Source: Caulobacteraceae bacterium (GTDB lineage: Bacteria; Pseudomonadota; Alphaproteobacteria; Caulobacterales; Caulobacteraceae). Taken from it: a DNA stretch of 9,864 nucleotides. Position 1 is the first letter of the stretch, and every line of letters starts with the position of its first letter. The notes beneath the pieces were generated by a model. The model worked only from the letters and a program-made list of their open reading frames with translations, was not told where the DNA came from and did not search any database. The translations under genes were made by a program, and so were the position numbers. Of this stretch, positions 1 through 4,570 are shown piece by piece. Where the stretch lies: assembly GCA_947484535.1 (NCBI GenBank), contig CANKPO010000029.1:1-9864 (forward strand), in the 5' to 3' direction.

Positions 1-167
1 CCGGACCTTGCCCGGTCCACCACCGGCGCGCCGAGGATCTTCTCCAGCTCTTGAATGCCCGCCGAAAGGGTCGGCTGGGTGACATGGGCCGCCTCTGCAG
101 CACGGCTAAAGGAGCCATGTTCGGCCAGAAGCTTGAGATAGTGCAGTTGGCGCAAGGAGGGGAGCAT
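1..167 (-). CDS. LysR-family regulator, OxyR-like (N-terminal part only)
   Basis: The first 55 codons of a transcriptional regulator are visible; the rest lies beyond the left edge. The protein begins MLPSLRQLHYLKLLAEHGSF and continues with SRAAEAAHVTQPTLSAGIQE, LEKILGAPVVDR. This is the standard LysR winged helix-turn-helix, with the HTH at about residues 18-37 and the typical (T/S)QPTLS recognition helix. The 'QPTLSAGIQELEKILGAPVVDR' style resembles OxyR-type hydrogen peroxide sensors. The redox cysteines that would settle this are not in the window, so no gene symbol is given. The ATG at 165-167 fits the family's usual N-terminus. No Shine-Dalgarno precedes it; instead a TATAAT lies 6 bases upstream, which suggests a leaderless transcript. 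An ATAG-N7-CTAT site next to the start supports an OxyR-like, autoregulated protein. LysR membership is certain; OxyR identity is probable only. Confidence 0.9.
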   Translation of the reverse strand, partial: MLPSLRQLHYLKLLAEHGSFSRAAEAAHVTQPTLSAGIQELEKILGAPVVDRARS

Positions 168-173
168 GGGTAG

Positions 174-202
174 ATTATAGGCTAGGCCTATCCAATCTCC
201 AA
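174..202 (-). promoter_or_regulatory. Candidate leaderless promoter of the LysR regulator
   Basis: On the minus strand TTGGAG (202-197), a 17-base spacer and a perfect TATAAT (179-174) form a sigma-70-like promoter. The -10 ends 6 bases before the ATG at 167, so a start site 7 bases downstream would fall on the A of the start codon. The absence of a Shine-Dalgarno fits a leaderless mRNA, which is common in Caulobacter relatives. The -35 matches consensus only at TTG. Confidence 0.55.
177..191. promoter_or_regulatory. Candidate OxyR/LysR binding site (ATAG-N7-CTAT)
   Basis: ATAGGCTAGGCCTAT is an inverted repeat, ATAGGC and GCCTAT around TAG. It contains both the ATAG-N7-CTAT unit known for OxyR and the general LysR T-N11-A box. 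It overlaps the -10 and spacer of the candidate promoter at 174-202, a position where binding would repress. Only one 15-bp unit is clear; a second unit at the usual 22-bp period is not well conserved. The inner bases differ from the OxyR ntnnnan pattern. Confidence 0.5.
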
Positions 203-248
203 AATCTATTGAGGGGGCGTTTCACAGGTCTCAGTGAAAGGGTCTGGG

Positions 249-266
249 TCCCCGCCTTCGCGGGGA
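249..266. repeat. Short GC hairpin repeat (CCCCGC-CTTC-GCGGGG)
   Basis: CCCCGC (250-255) and GCGGGG (260-265) form a perfect stem with loop CTTC, extended by T249-A266. The unit with its flanks ('ggtccccgccttcgcgggga') resembles short intergenic palindromes found in many copies in alphaproteobacterial genomes. Copy number cannot be seen here. An A8 run at 276-283 follows on the plus strand (T8 on the minus strand). Confidence 0.55.
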
Positions 267-310
267 ACGCGGGGGAAAAAAAACAAGGCCCACTTTGATG
301 CTGCGCATCG

Positions 311-329
311 CTTTCCCCATAGGGGGAAG
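311..329. repeat. Degenerate copy of the CTTCCCC/GGGGAAG hairpin
   Basis: CTTTCCCC (311-318) pairs with GGGGGAAG (322-329) around loop ATA, with one T-G wobble. It looks like a decayed partner of the better repeat beginning at 347, about 18 bases further on; both stems share CTTYCCCC and GGGGGAAG. Confidence 0.45.
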
Positions 330-346
330 AATTACCGTTCCAAGAT

Positions 347-390
347 CTTCCCCCTCTGGGGGAAGTACCGGCGAAGCCGGGGTAGGGGGT
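347..390. repeat. Double-hairpin intergenic repeat element
   Basis: CTTCCCCC (347-354) and GGGGGAAG (358-365) form an 8-bp stem with loop TCT. CCGGC (368-372) and GCCGG (376-380) then form a second stem with loop GAA. The element ends in TAGGGGGT (383-390), which could pair with the opening C-rich arm instead. The arrangement matches palindromic elements I associate with Caulobacter and Brevundimonas intergenic DNA. It ends directly against the thpR stop codon, so on the minus strand it is transcribed as the thpR 3' end and may help terminate or stabilise that mRNA. Confidence 0.6.
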
Positions 391-924
391 CTACAGACAG
401 TAGATCCGCTCAGTCGTGTAACGCGATCCCTCTGAGGTTTGCCAACTGGAATAGAGTCCAAACTGGCTGACGATAAAGGGTTCGGATTTGAGGTCGCCAT
501 GGTTGGCGAGCCAAGCGGTGACTTGGGCGGGATCGGTGCGGCCCAGATAGGCGAGCGTTACGTGGGGGGTAAATTTGCGCCCCTCGGGCTTGAGCCCCGC
601 CCGGCGAGCGGCAGCCTCGCAGCGTCCGGCCAGAACCCGCAAGGCCTCGTTCTCTTGCAGTCCTGCCCAGATGGCGGTGATGCGGTCGCCCTCGTCAAAG
701 GCCCCAACGCTGGACAGGCTCAGGGTCAGGGGCTTGCTTGTGACCTTGGCCAGCTCGGCATCGAGGTCTTCGGCCATGACCTCGGTCACATCGCCAAAGA
801 AGCGCAAGGTCACGTGCAGGGCCTCCGCTGGACGCCACCTTGCCCCGACAATGCCGCATTGGCTGGGGGCAAGGCTCTGGGCCACCCCATCGGGGATGGC
901 CAAGGCGGCGAACAGGCGGATCAT
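391..924 (-). CDS. thpR: RNA 2',3'-cyclic phosphodiesterase (2'-5' RNA ligase family)
   Basis: A 177-residue member of the 2H phosphoesterase superfamily, ThpR/LigT type. These soluble enzymes hydrolyse RNA 2',3'-cyclic phosphates and in vitro can join tRNA halves through 2'-5' bonds. Both signature H-x-T motifs are present: H37-V-T in 'ALHVTLRFFGDV' and H121-V-T in 'FTPHVTLAYLGR'. Their spacing of about 84 residues and the opening 'MIRLFAALAIP' fit the family. I place the start at the ATG at 922-924, preceded by AGAGG at suitable spacing, rather than the in-frame ATG at 949-951, because family members begin with this IRLF(A/V)A strand. The gene starts 30 bases after the aldo/keto reductase stop on the same strand, so the two are probably co-transcribed. 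No functional link between them is obvious. Confidence 0.9.
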   Translation of the reverse strand: MIRLFAALAIPDGVAQSLAPSQCGIVGARWRPAEALHVTLRFFGDVTEVMAEDLDAELAKVTSKPLTLSLSSVGAFDEGDRITAIWAGLQENEALRVLAGRCEAAARRAGLKPEGRKFTPHVTLAYLGRTDPAQVTAWLANHGDLKSEPFIVSQFGLYSSWQTSEGSRYTTERIYCL

Positions 925-954
925 GTTGGCCTCTGGGCTAAAGGGCCTCATGCC

Positions 955-1995
955 CTAGGGGCAGGGATTGGGCTGGGCATAGTGAAGGGCCTCGACGGCC
1001 TTTTCGATGTCCGAGGTCCATTCCATCTGGAAGGCGTCAATATCGATCTTCAACTGAGCCATGGTCGAGGCGCCGATGATGGTCGAGGTCACGAAAGGAC
1101 GACTGTCGCAGAACTTCAGAGCCAAGGTCTCAGGCAGGACGCCAAGCTGCGCCGCTAGGGCCAGATAGGACGAGATCGCCGCATCGGCCCCGGGGCCTTC
1201 ATAGCGCTGAAGACGGTTATAGAGGGTCTTGCGTGCGCCCGCTGGCAGGGCCCCGTTCTGGTACTTGCCCGTCAGATAGCCTTGGCCGAGCGGGGAATAG
1301 ACCAGCAGGCCGACATCTTCGCGCATGGCAATTTCAGCCAAGCCCAGCTCGAACACGCGGTTGATAAGGCTATAGGCGTTCTGGATCGAGGCAATGCGCG
1401 GCAGGCCATGTTTCTCAGCCTCAGCAACAAAGCGCATAACGCCCCAAGGGCTTTCGTTGGACACGCCAATATGGCGGATATTGCCCTTTTCGACATGGCG
1501 ACCGAGATTGGCCAAAATGTCCTCGAAGGGCTCAAAATCCATTGGATAGTCGGCATAGGTCATGCCGCCAAAGACCCGCAGGGCGCGGTCTGGCCAGTGC
1601 ATCTGATAGAGATCGATATAGTCGGTCTGCAGGCGCTTGAGTGACTTCTCTACCGCCTCATCGATCTGGGCCTTGGTGTGGCGGGTCATGGACTCGTTTT
1701 CGCGGGTCCAGCTCATGGGGCTGCGACCGGCGATCTTGCTGGCCAAAATGACCTTGTCGCGCTTGCCACTGGCCTTGAACCAGGTGCCGATGATCCGCTC
1801 GGTTGAGCCTTGGGTCTCGGCCTTGGGCGGCACCGAATACATTTCGGCCGTGTCCCAGAAATTGATGCCCGCATCCAGAGCATAGTCCATCTGCTCGTGG
1901 CCTTCGGCCTCTGTGTTTTGATCGCCCCAGGTCATGGTGCCGAGGCAAACGCGCGAGACCTGAAGGCCGGTGCGGCCAAGTTCAGAATAGTCCAT
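955..1995 (-). CDS. NADP(H)-dependent aldo/keto reductase, Tas-like
   Basis: A 346-residue TIM-barrel aldo/keto reductase expected to reduce carbonyls with NADPH in the cytoplasm. It closely resembles E. coli Tas, in particular 'LGTMTWGDQNTEAEGHEQMD' and 'DTAEMYSVPPKAETQGSTE'. The catalytic tetrad is visible as D48, Y53, K87 ('ASKIAG') and H133 ('YQMHWPD'). The C-terminal cofactor segment 'TSTIIGASTMAQLK' is present and the length is normal for Tas proteins. The physiological substrate of this subgroup is not established. I use the ATG at 1993-1995, preceded on the minus strand by a G-rich stretch (GGGGGAA) that can serve as ribosome binding site; a TTG immediately before it could add one residue. 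The gene is divergent from the BI-1 family gene and shares its palindrome-rich control region. Confidence 0.92.
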   Translation of the reverse strand: MDYSELGRTGLQVSRVCLGTMTWGDQNTEAEGHEQMDYALDAGINFWDTAEMYSVPPKAETQGSTERIIGTWFKASGKRDKVILASKIAGRSPMSWTRENESMTRHTKAQIDEAVEKSLKRLQTDYIDLYQMHWPDRALRVFGGMTYADYPMDFEPFEDILANLGRHVEKGNIRHIGVSNESPWGVMRFVAEAEKHGLPRIASIQNAYSLINRVFELGLAEIAMREDVGLLVYSPLGQGYLTGKYQNGALPAGARKTLYNRLQRYEGPGADAAISSYLALAAQLGVLPETLALKFCDSRPFVTSTIIGASTMAQLKIDIDAFQMEWTSDIEKAVEALHYAQPNPCP

Positions 1996-2037
1996 CAAAT
2001 TCCCCCGCCCTCAGGCCATTGCGCCGAATGAACACCC

Positions 2038-2053
2038 TCTCGCCGTAGCGAGA
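2038..2053 (-). promoter_or_regulatory. Perfect hairpin with UACG tetraloop in the reductase leader
   Basis: TCTCGC (2038-2043) and GCGAGA (2048-2053) are exact inverted repeats around four bases. Read on the minus strand the loop is TACG closed by C-G, a UNCG-type tetraloop known for exceptional stability in RNA. It lies 42 bases upstream of the reductase ATG and could be in its mRNA leader, depending on the start site. It may equally be a DNA operator. Confidence 0.5.
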
Positions 2054-2072
2054 TTTCGACTGACTTTCTGGT

Positions 2073-2088
2073 TCAAACGGGCGTTTGA
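2073..2088. promoter_or_regulatory. Candidate operator TCAAACG-GG-CGTTTGA
   Basis: A perfect 16-bp inverted repeat with two central bases lies about midway between the divergent reductase and BI-1 family genes. It contains CAAAC-N4-GTTTG, the form described for PsrA, a TetR-family fatty acid sensor of Pseudomonas. TetR-type regulators commonly bind such sites. No regulator gene is next to it, so the binding protein is unknown. The half-site AT content and position favour a DNA site over an RNA hairpin. Confidence 0.5.
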
Positions 2089-2142
2089 TGCAATTCCAAT
2101 CGTTATCTTTAGACAATCTAACAAAACCGTTATGCACAGGTG

Positions 2143-2171
2143 CTTGCGAAACGGCGTCATTCACCCAATAT
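2143..2171 (+). promoter_or_regulatory. Candidate sigma-32 (RpoH) type promoter for the BI-1 gene
   Basis: CTTG (2143-2146), an 18-base spacer and CCAATAT (2165-2171) match the alphaproteobacterial heat-shock consensus CTTG-N17/18-CYTATNT at all four -35 bases and six of seven -10 bases. The expected start site near 2178 would leave a leader of about 39 bases. A sigma-70 reading (TTGCGA with AATATA) is possible but weaker. Heat or membrane stress control would fit a BI-1 family protein. Inferred from motif only. Confidence 0.45.
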
Positions 2172-2180
2172 AGGGGAGGT

Positions 2181-2194
2181 GCCCAATGTTGGGC
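2181..2194 (+). promoter_or_regulatory. Inverted repeat GCCCAA-TG-TTGGGC in the BI-1 leader
   Basis: A perfect 6+6 inverted repeat lies just downstream of the candidate promoter and 22 bases before the start codon. As RNA it would fold as a small stem with four loop bases (CCCA and TGGG), ending shortly before the ribosome binding site AAAAGGG (2200-2206). As DNA it could be an operator over the start site. Confidence 0.4.
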
Positions 2195-2216
2195 GTTAGA
2201 AAAGGGCTATGACTCG

Positions 2217-2966
2217 ATGAGCGACCTCAACCGCGGCTATGCGCGTCCGGTCCCGGTGGATCACGCCGACATGTCGGTGGATACGGGCCTGCGATCCTTC
2301 ATGCTGGGCGTTTACAACAAGGTGGCCTTGGGCCTTCTATTGTCGGCGGCCTTAGCATTTTTGACCTCCAGCTTCCCCCCTGTGCGGGACCTCATGTTCC
2401 GCGTCGTCGAGGGCCGTCTGGTTGGCATGACGATCTTGGGCATGATTGTGTCCTTCGCCCCTCTCGCCGTAATTCTGTTTTCAAGCTTCGCCCTGCGTAA
2501 CCCGACGGAAAAGTCAGCCGGTATCACCTACTGGACGATTGTTTCTCTGATGGGCGCGTCCTTGGGCGTGGTGATGCTGGTCTATACCGGCGCATCCGTC
2601 GTCTCGACCTTCCTGATCACGTCTGCGGCCTTTGGTGCCCTGAGCCTGGTGGGTTACACCACCAAGAAGGACCTGACCGCTATGGGCAGTTTCCTGATCA
2701 TGGGTCTGATCGGCATCATGCTGGCCTCGATCGTCAATATCTTCCTGAAGTCTTCGGCCATGGCCTTCATGGTCAATGTGCTGGGCGTGCTGATCTTTTC
2801 TGGCCTGATCGCTTACGACACCCAGCGCCTGAAGATGAGCTACTATGAGATGGGCGGCGACAAGGCGGCTATGGGCGTGGCGACCAACTTTGGTGCGCTG
2901 AGCCTCTATCTGAACTTCATCAACCTGTTCCAGTTCCTGCTCTCGCTGCTTGGCGATCGTCGCTAG
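2217..2966 (+). CDS. Bax inhibitor-1/YccA family membrane protein
   Basis: A 249-residue inner membrane protein of the BI-1 (UPF0005/YccA/YbhL) family. After a polar N-terminus (about residues 1-30) there are about seven hydrophobic segments, from 'VALGLLLSAALAFLTSS' to 'FINLFQFLLSLLG'. Family hallmarks include 'GYTTKKDLTAMGSFL', 'GLIAYDTQRLK' (D201) and 'GALSLYLNFINLF'. Relatives include human BI-1 and B. subtilis YetJ, pH-sensitive calcium leak channels, and E. coli YccA, an FtsH substrate and modulator. In those channels two acidic residues form the pH sensor; here the second position appears to be N233. I start at the ATG at 2217, which gives the usual 'M(S/T)DLNRGYARP' beginning and has AAAAGGG 10 bases upstream. 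The frame stays open to 2085, but that extension looks like leader DNA and contains the palindromes and candidate promoter. Exact role unknown. Confidence 0.93.
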   Translation: MSDLNRGYARPVPVDHADMSVDTGLRSFMLGVYNKVALGLLLSAALAFLTSSFPPVRDLMFRVVEGRLVGMTILGMIVSFAPLAVILFSSFALRNPTEKSAGITYWTIVSLMGASLGVVMLVYTGASVVSTFLITSAAFGALSLVGYTTKKDLTAMGSFLIMGLIGIMLASIVNIFLKSSAMAFMVNVLGVLIFSGLIAYDTQRLKMSYYEMGGDKAAMGVATNFGALSLYLNFINLFQFLLSLLGDRR

Positions 2967-2988
2967 ATCTGGCTTCAGTCTCTTTAGG

Positions 2989-3018
2989 AAGGGCCCCGGT
3001 GAAAGCTGGGGCCCTTTT
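2989..3018. terminator. Bidirectional intrinsic terminator
   Basis: AAGGGCCCC (2989-2997) pairs perfectly with GGGGCCCTT (3008-3016) around a 10-base loop, followed on the plus strand by TTTTCTTTT (3015-3023). It begins 22 bases after the BI-1 family stop codon and lies 10 bases before the end of the convergent DUF2794 gene. On the minus strand the following bases are less U-rich (TTCC, then AAAGAG), so it works best for the plus-strand gene. Confidence 0.9.
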
Positions 3019-3028
3019 CTTTTGCGAC

Positions 3029-3361
3029 CTAGTCAACGACGGCGAACTTGCCCTTGTCGAAGATCTTCAGGACCTGTTCTAGCTCATGGCCCCGTTTGAG
3101 GATCATGCCGCCCTGACCAATGACGGCAAAGGCCCCCTGCTTGCGCGCCAGAGCCGGGCGCTTTTCGATCCGATAGATCGGCTGTTCTGCCGCATGTTTG
3201 AACACCGAGAACTGGGCATAGTCCTTCAGGCCATCAATGGCATAGTCTCGCCATTCTCCTGCCGCGACCATTCGGCCATAGAGCCGTAAAAGACGCTCCA
3301 ATTCGCGACGTTCAAAAAAGGTGACGGCGGCAGCCGGGCTGCCAGAAGGATCAACACTCAT
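3029..3361 (-). CDS. DUF2794 domain-containing protein
   Basis: A 110-residue soluble protein. The block 'FFERRELERLLRLYGRMVAA', 'GEWRDYAID', 'LKDYAQFSVFKHAAEQPIYR' and 'IEKRPALARKQGAFAV' is the conserved core of DUF2794, an uncharacterised family widespread in Alphaproteobacteria; length and motif order are typical. There is no signal peptide, membrane segment or known catalytic motif, and the function is unknown. The start at 3359-3361 (ATG) gives the usual short variable N-terminus. No good Shine-Dalgarno precedes it; a Caulobacter-like promoter ends about 6 bases upstream, which would give a nearly leaderless mRNA. The gene stands alone, convergent with the BI-1 family gene and divergent from the SDR gene about 400 bases away. 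Confidence 0.9.
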   Translation of the reverse strand: MSVDPSGSPAAAVTFFERRELERLLRLYGRMVAAGEWRDYAIDGLKDYAQFSVFKHAAEQPIYRIEKRPALARKQGAFAVIGQGGMILKRGHELEQVLKIFDKGKFAVVD

Positions 3362-3367
3362 GGACAG

Positions 3368-3395
3368 AGCCTACCGATAAATTTCGCCGCGTCAA
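3368..3395 (-). promoter_or_regulatory. Weak candidate promoter for the DUF2794 gene
   Basis: On the minus strand TTGACGC (3395-3389) matches the Caulobacter housekeeping -35 TTGACGS exactly. After 13 bases, GGTAGGCT (3375-3368) is a partial match to the -10 GCTANAWC. The -10 ends 6 bases before the ATG, consistent with a leaderless or near-leaderless transcript. The poor -10 keeps confidence low. Confidence 0.3.
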
Positions 3396-3672
3396 AAGCC
3401 GTTGCGCGAATGACACGCCGGACCCGCCTTGAGCGCAGGTGCAGCAAAAGCGCCTTGAAATGACCTTAATTCCGACTTGGACGCGCCTGTTTGCCCAGCG
3501 ATCCTGTCCTTGTCGAACGGTGGAAAGCCCCAAGGTCTCGGACCCTGAATAGCCCCCCCAGCCCACCCTGATCCCAGGGCTCCATCGCTCGACGCCCTTA
3601 AGGCTCTCGAATGGCTCAGTTGCCCCACCCCTGTCGGGCCTTCGTGAAAAGAGCGAATAAAGCGGCATAAAG
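3396..3672. other. Non-coding stretch, no recognisable gene
   Basis: Both strands have open frames of up to about 105 codons here, but their translations (rich in G, R, S and W, with no family resemblance) and their overlap with the DUF2794 start make them unlikely genes. I see no tRNA, no SRP, tmRNA or RNase P RNA signature, and no clear promoter. It is followed by a strong hairpin at 3673-3707 that ends no annotated gene, so an unannotated small RNA or long leader is possible. Confidence 0.5.
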
Positions 3673-3707
3673 AGCCCGCACGGTCTTCCCCTCAGACCGT
3701 GCGGGCT
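3673..3707. terminator. Orphan 14-bp hairpin, terminator or attenuator-like
   Basis: AGCCCGCACGGTCT (3673-3686) pairs perfectly with AGACCGTGCGGGCT (3694-3707) around a 7-base loop, giving a very stable stem. Neither strand has a long T run after it: plus continues TCATGCTG, minus CTCTTTATG. It ends 63 bases before the SDR start codon and follows no gene on either strand. It could end a small RNA from 3396-3672, attenuate SDR transcription, or insulate the SDR and DUF2794 promoters. Confidence 0.55.
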
Positions 3708-3737
3708 TCATGCTGTCTGGAGCAGATAAGGGGACCC

Positions 3738-3768
3738 GGTTGAGGCTCCTGAAAATGAGGAGGAAACC
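3738..3768 (+). promoter_or_regulatory. Hairpin masking the SDR ribosome binding site
   Basis: The Shine-Dalgarno AGGAGG (3758-3763) is perfect and 7 bases from the ATG. Its first five bases can pair with CTCCT (3746-3750) around loop GAAAATG, and GGTT (3738-3741) can pair with AACC (3765-3768) across a small internal loop. The fold would hide the site until melted or displaced, as in RNA thermometers or protein-controlled leaders. No known class is recognised. Confidence 0.4.
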
Positions 3769-3770
3769 TT

Positions 3771-4517
3771 ATGACCACCACCGCCACTGGCCGCCTTGCA
3801 GGCCGCGCCTGCATTATTACGGGTGCCGCATCCGGCATTGGCCGCGCGACGGCTGAGCTCTTTGCTTCTGAAGGCGCCAGGGTTTTGGCTGTGGACCGGC
3901 CCGGCACCGATCTGAGCTTTACCGGCGATATCCAAGGTCTTGGCATCGACATTACCGGCGATGACGCGCCCAAGACCATCATCGATACGGCCCTTAGCGC
4001 CTTTGGAAAGATCGATGTGGTCTATAATAATGCCGGTGTCAGCGGCAGCGCCCCGGCCTCGGAAACCACCGATGAGATGTTTGACCGGGTGCTGGCGGTC
4101 AATCTTCGCGCCGCCTTTCGCATCACGCGCCAAGCCGTGCCGCACCTGATCGCCTCGCCCTATGGCCGGATCATCGCGACAGCCAGCATCATGGCCAAGT
4201 TCAGCGACAATGGTCTGGTCGCCTATTCGGCCTCTAAGGCCGGGGTGGTCGGTATGATCAATAATTTCGCGCTGGAGCTTGGGCGCCATGGGGTCACCGC
4301 CAATGCCATCTTGCCCGGGGCCATTGCCACCGGCATGACGGCGGCCAGCTTTGCCAATCCCGACATTGCTAAGATCTGGGCCAAGAAGGCCGCGCTGAAG
4401 CGTTTGGGCGCACCGATTGATATTGCCCGCGCTGCCCTGTTCCTCGCCTCCGACGATGGCGGCTTTGTCACGGCTCAGGCGCTGGGCGTTGACGGCGGAT
4501 TGATGCTGCGGGTCTAG
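3771..4517 (+). CDS. SDR family NAD-dependent oxidoreductase
   Basis: A 248-residue classical short-chain dehydrogenase/reductase with a single Rossmann fold, cytoplasmic. The cofactor motif T17-G-A-A-S-G-I-G24 is intact. D42 at the end of the second strand ('VLAVDRPG') predicts preference for NAD(H) over NADP(H). The NNAG motif is at 86-89, and the catalytic tetrad is N111, S139, Y152 and K156 ('AYSASK'). The C-terminus 'LGVDGGLMLRV' is typical of the FabG-like branch. The segment between strands 2 and 3 is short, with D60 at the expected adenine-contact position. The substrate cannot be told from sequence; an alcohol or steroid-type dehydrogenase is as likely as a ketoreductase. The ATG at 3771 has an excellent AGGAGG. 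The gene stands alone and converges on the serine hydrolase gene. Confidence 0.93.
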   Translation: MTTTATGRLAGRACIITGAASGIGRATAELFASEGARVLAVDRPGTDLSFTGDIQGLGIDITGDDAPKTIIDTALSAFGKIDVVYNNAGVSGSAPASETTDEMFDRVLAVNLRAAFRITRQAVPHLIASPYGRIIATASIMAKFSDNGLVAYSASKAGVVGMINNFALELGRHGVTANAILPGAIATGMTAASFANPDIAKIWAKKAALKRLGAPIDIARAALFLASDDGGFVTAQALGVDGGLMLRV

Positions 4518-4532
4518 ACCCTCTGCTCGAAA

Positions 4533-4560
4533 CGGGCCTGCGAGATGTCTCACAGGCCCG
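4533..4560. terminator. Shared terminator hairpin between convergent genes
   Basis: CGGGCCTG (4533-4540) pairs perfectly with CAGGCCCG (4553-4560); GAG (4542-4544) and CTC (4549-4551) can extend the stem inside. It sits between the SDR stop (4517) and the hydrolase stop (4571). No strong U tract follows on either strand (minus: TTTCGAGC), so it is inferred from position and stem strength. Confidence 0.6.
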
Positions 4561-4570
4561 CCAAGGGACT

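Noticed and set aside
439..1158. A 239-codon plus-strand frame across the thpR and aldo/keto reductase junction.
   Set aside because: Antisense to two recognisable genes; the composition is a mirror of their codon bias.
2085..2216. Longer N-terminus for the BI-1 family protein starting at TTG 2085 or ATG 2088.
   Set aside because: The 44 extra residues lack family similarity and overlap the operator palindrome, the candidate promoter and a leader hairpin; the ATG at 2217 fits the family.
1996..2216. CtrA (TTAA-N7-TTAA) or LexA (GTTC-N7-GTTC) boxes, expected in Caulobacterales.
   Set aside because: No paired half-sites at the right spacing were seen here or in the other intergenic regions.
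3351..3668. A 105-codon minus-strand frame upstream of the DUF2794 gene.
   Set aside because: It overlaps the DUF2794 start in another frame, lacks a ribosome binding site, and its composition is not protein-like.
3362..3707. Possible tmRNA, SRP RNA, RNase P RNA or tRNA in the long gene-free gap.
   Set aside because: None of the conserved cores of these RNAs was found by eye on either strand, so only an unclassified RNA remains possible.
3708..4553. A 281-codon minus-strand frame opposite the SDR gene.
   Set aside because: The plus-strand SDR has a complete catalytic tetrad and an ideal ribosome binding site; the antisense frame shows no domain.
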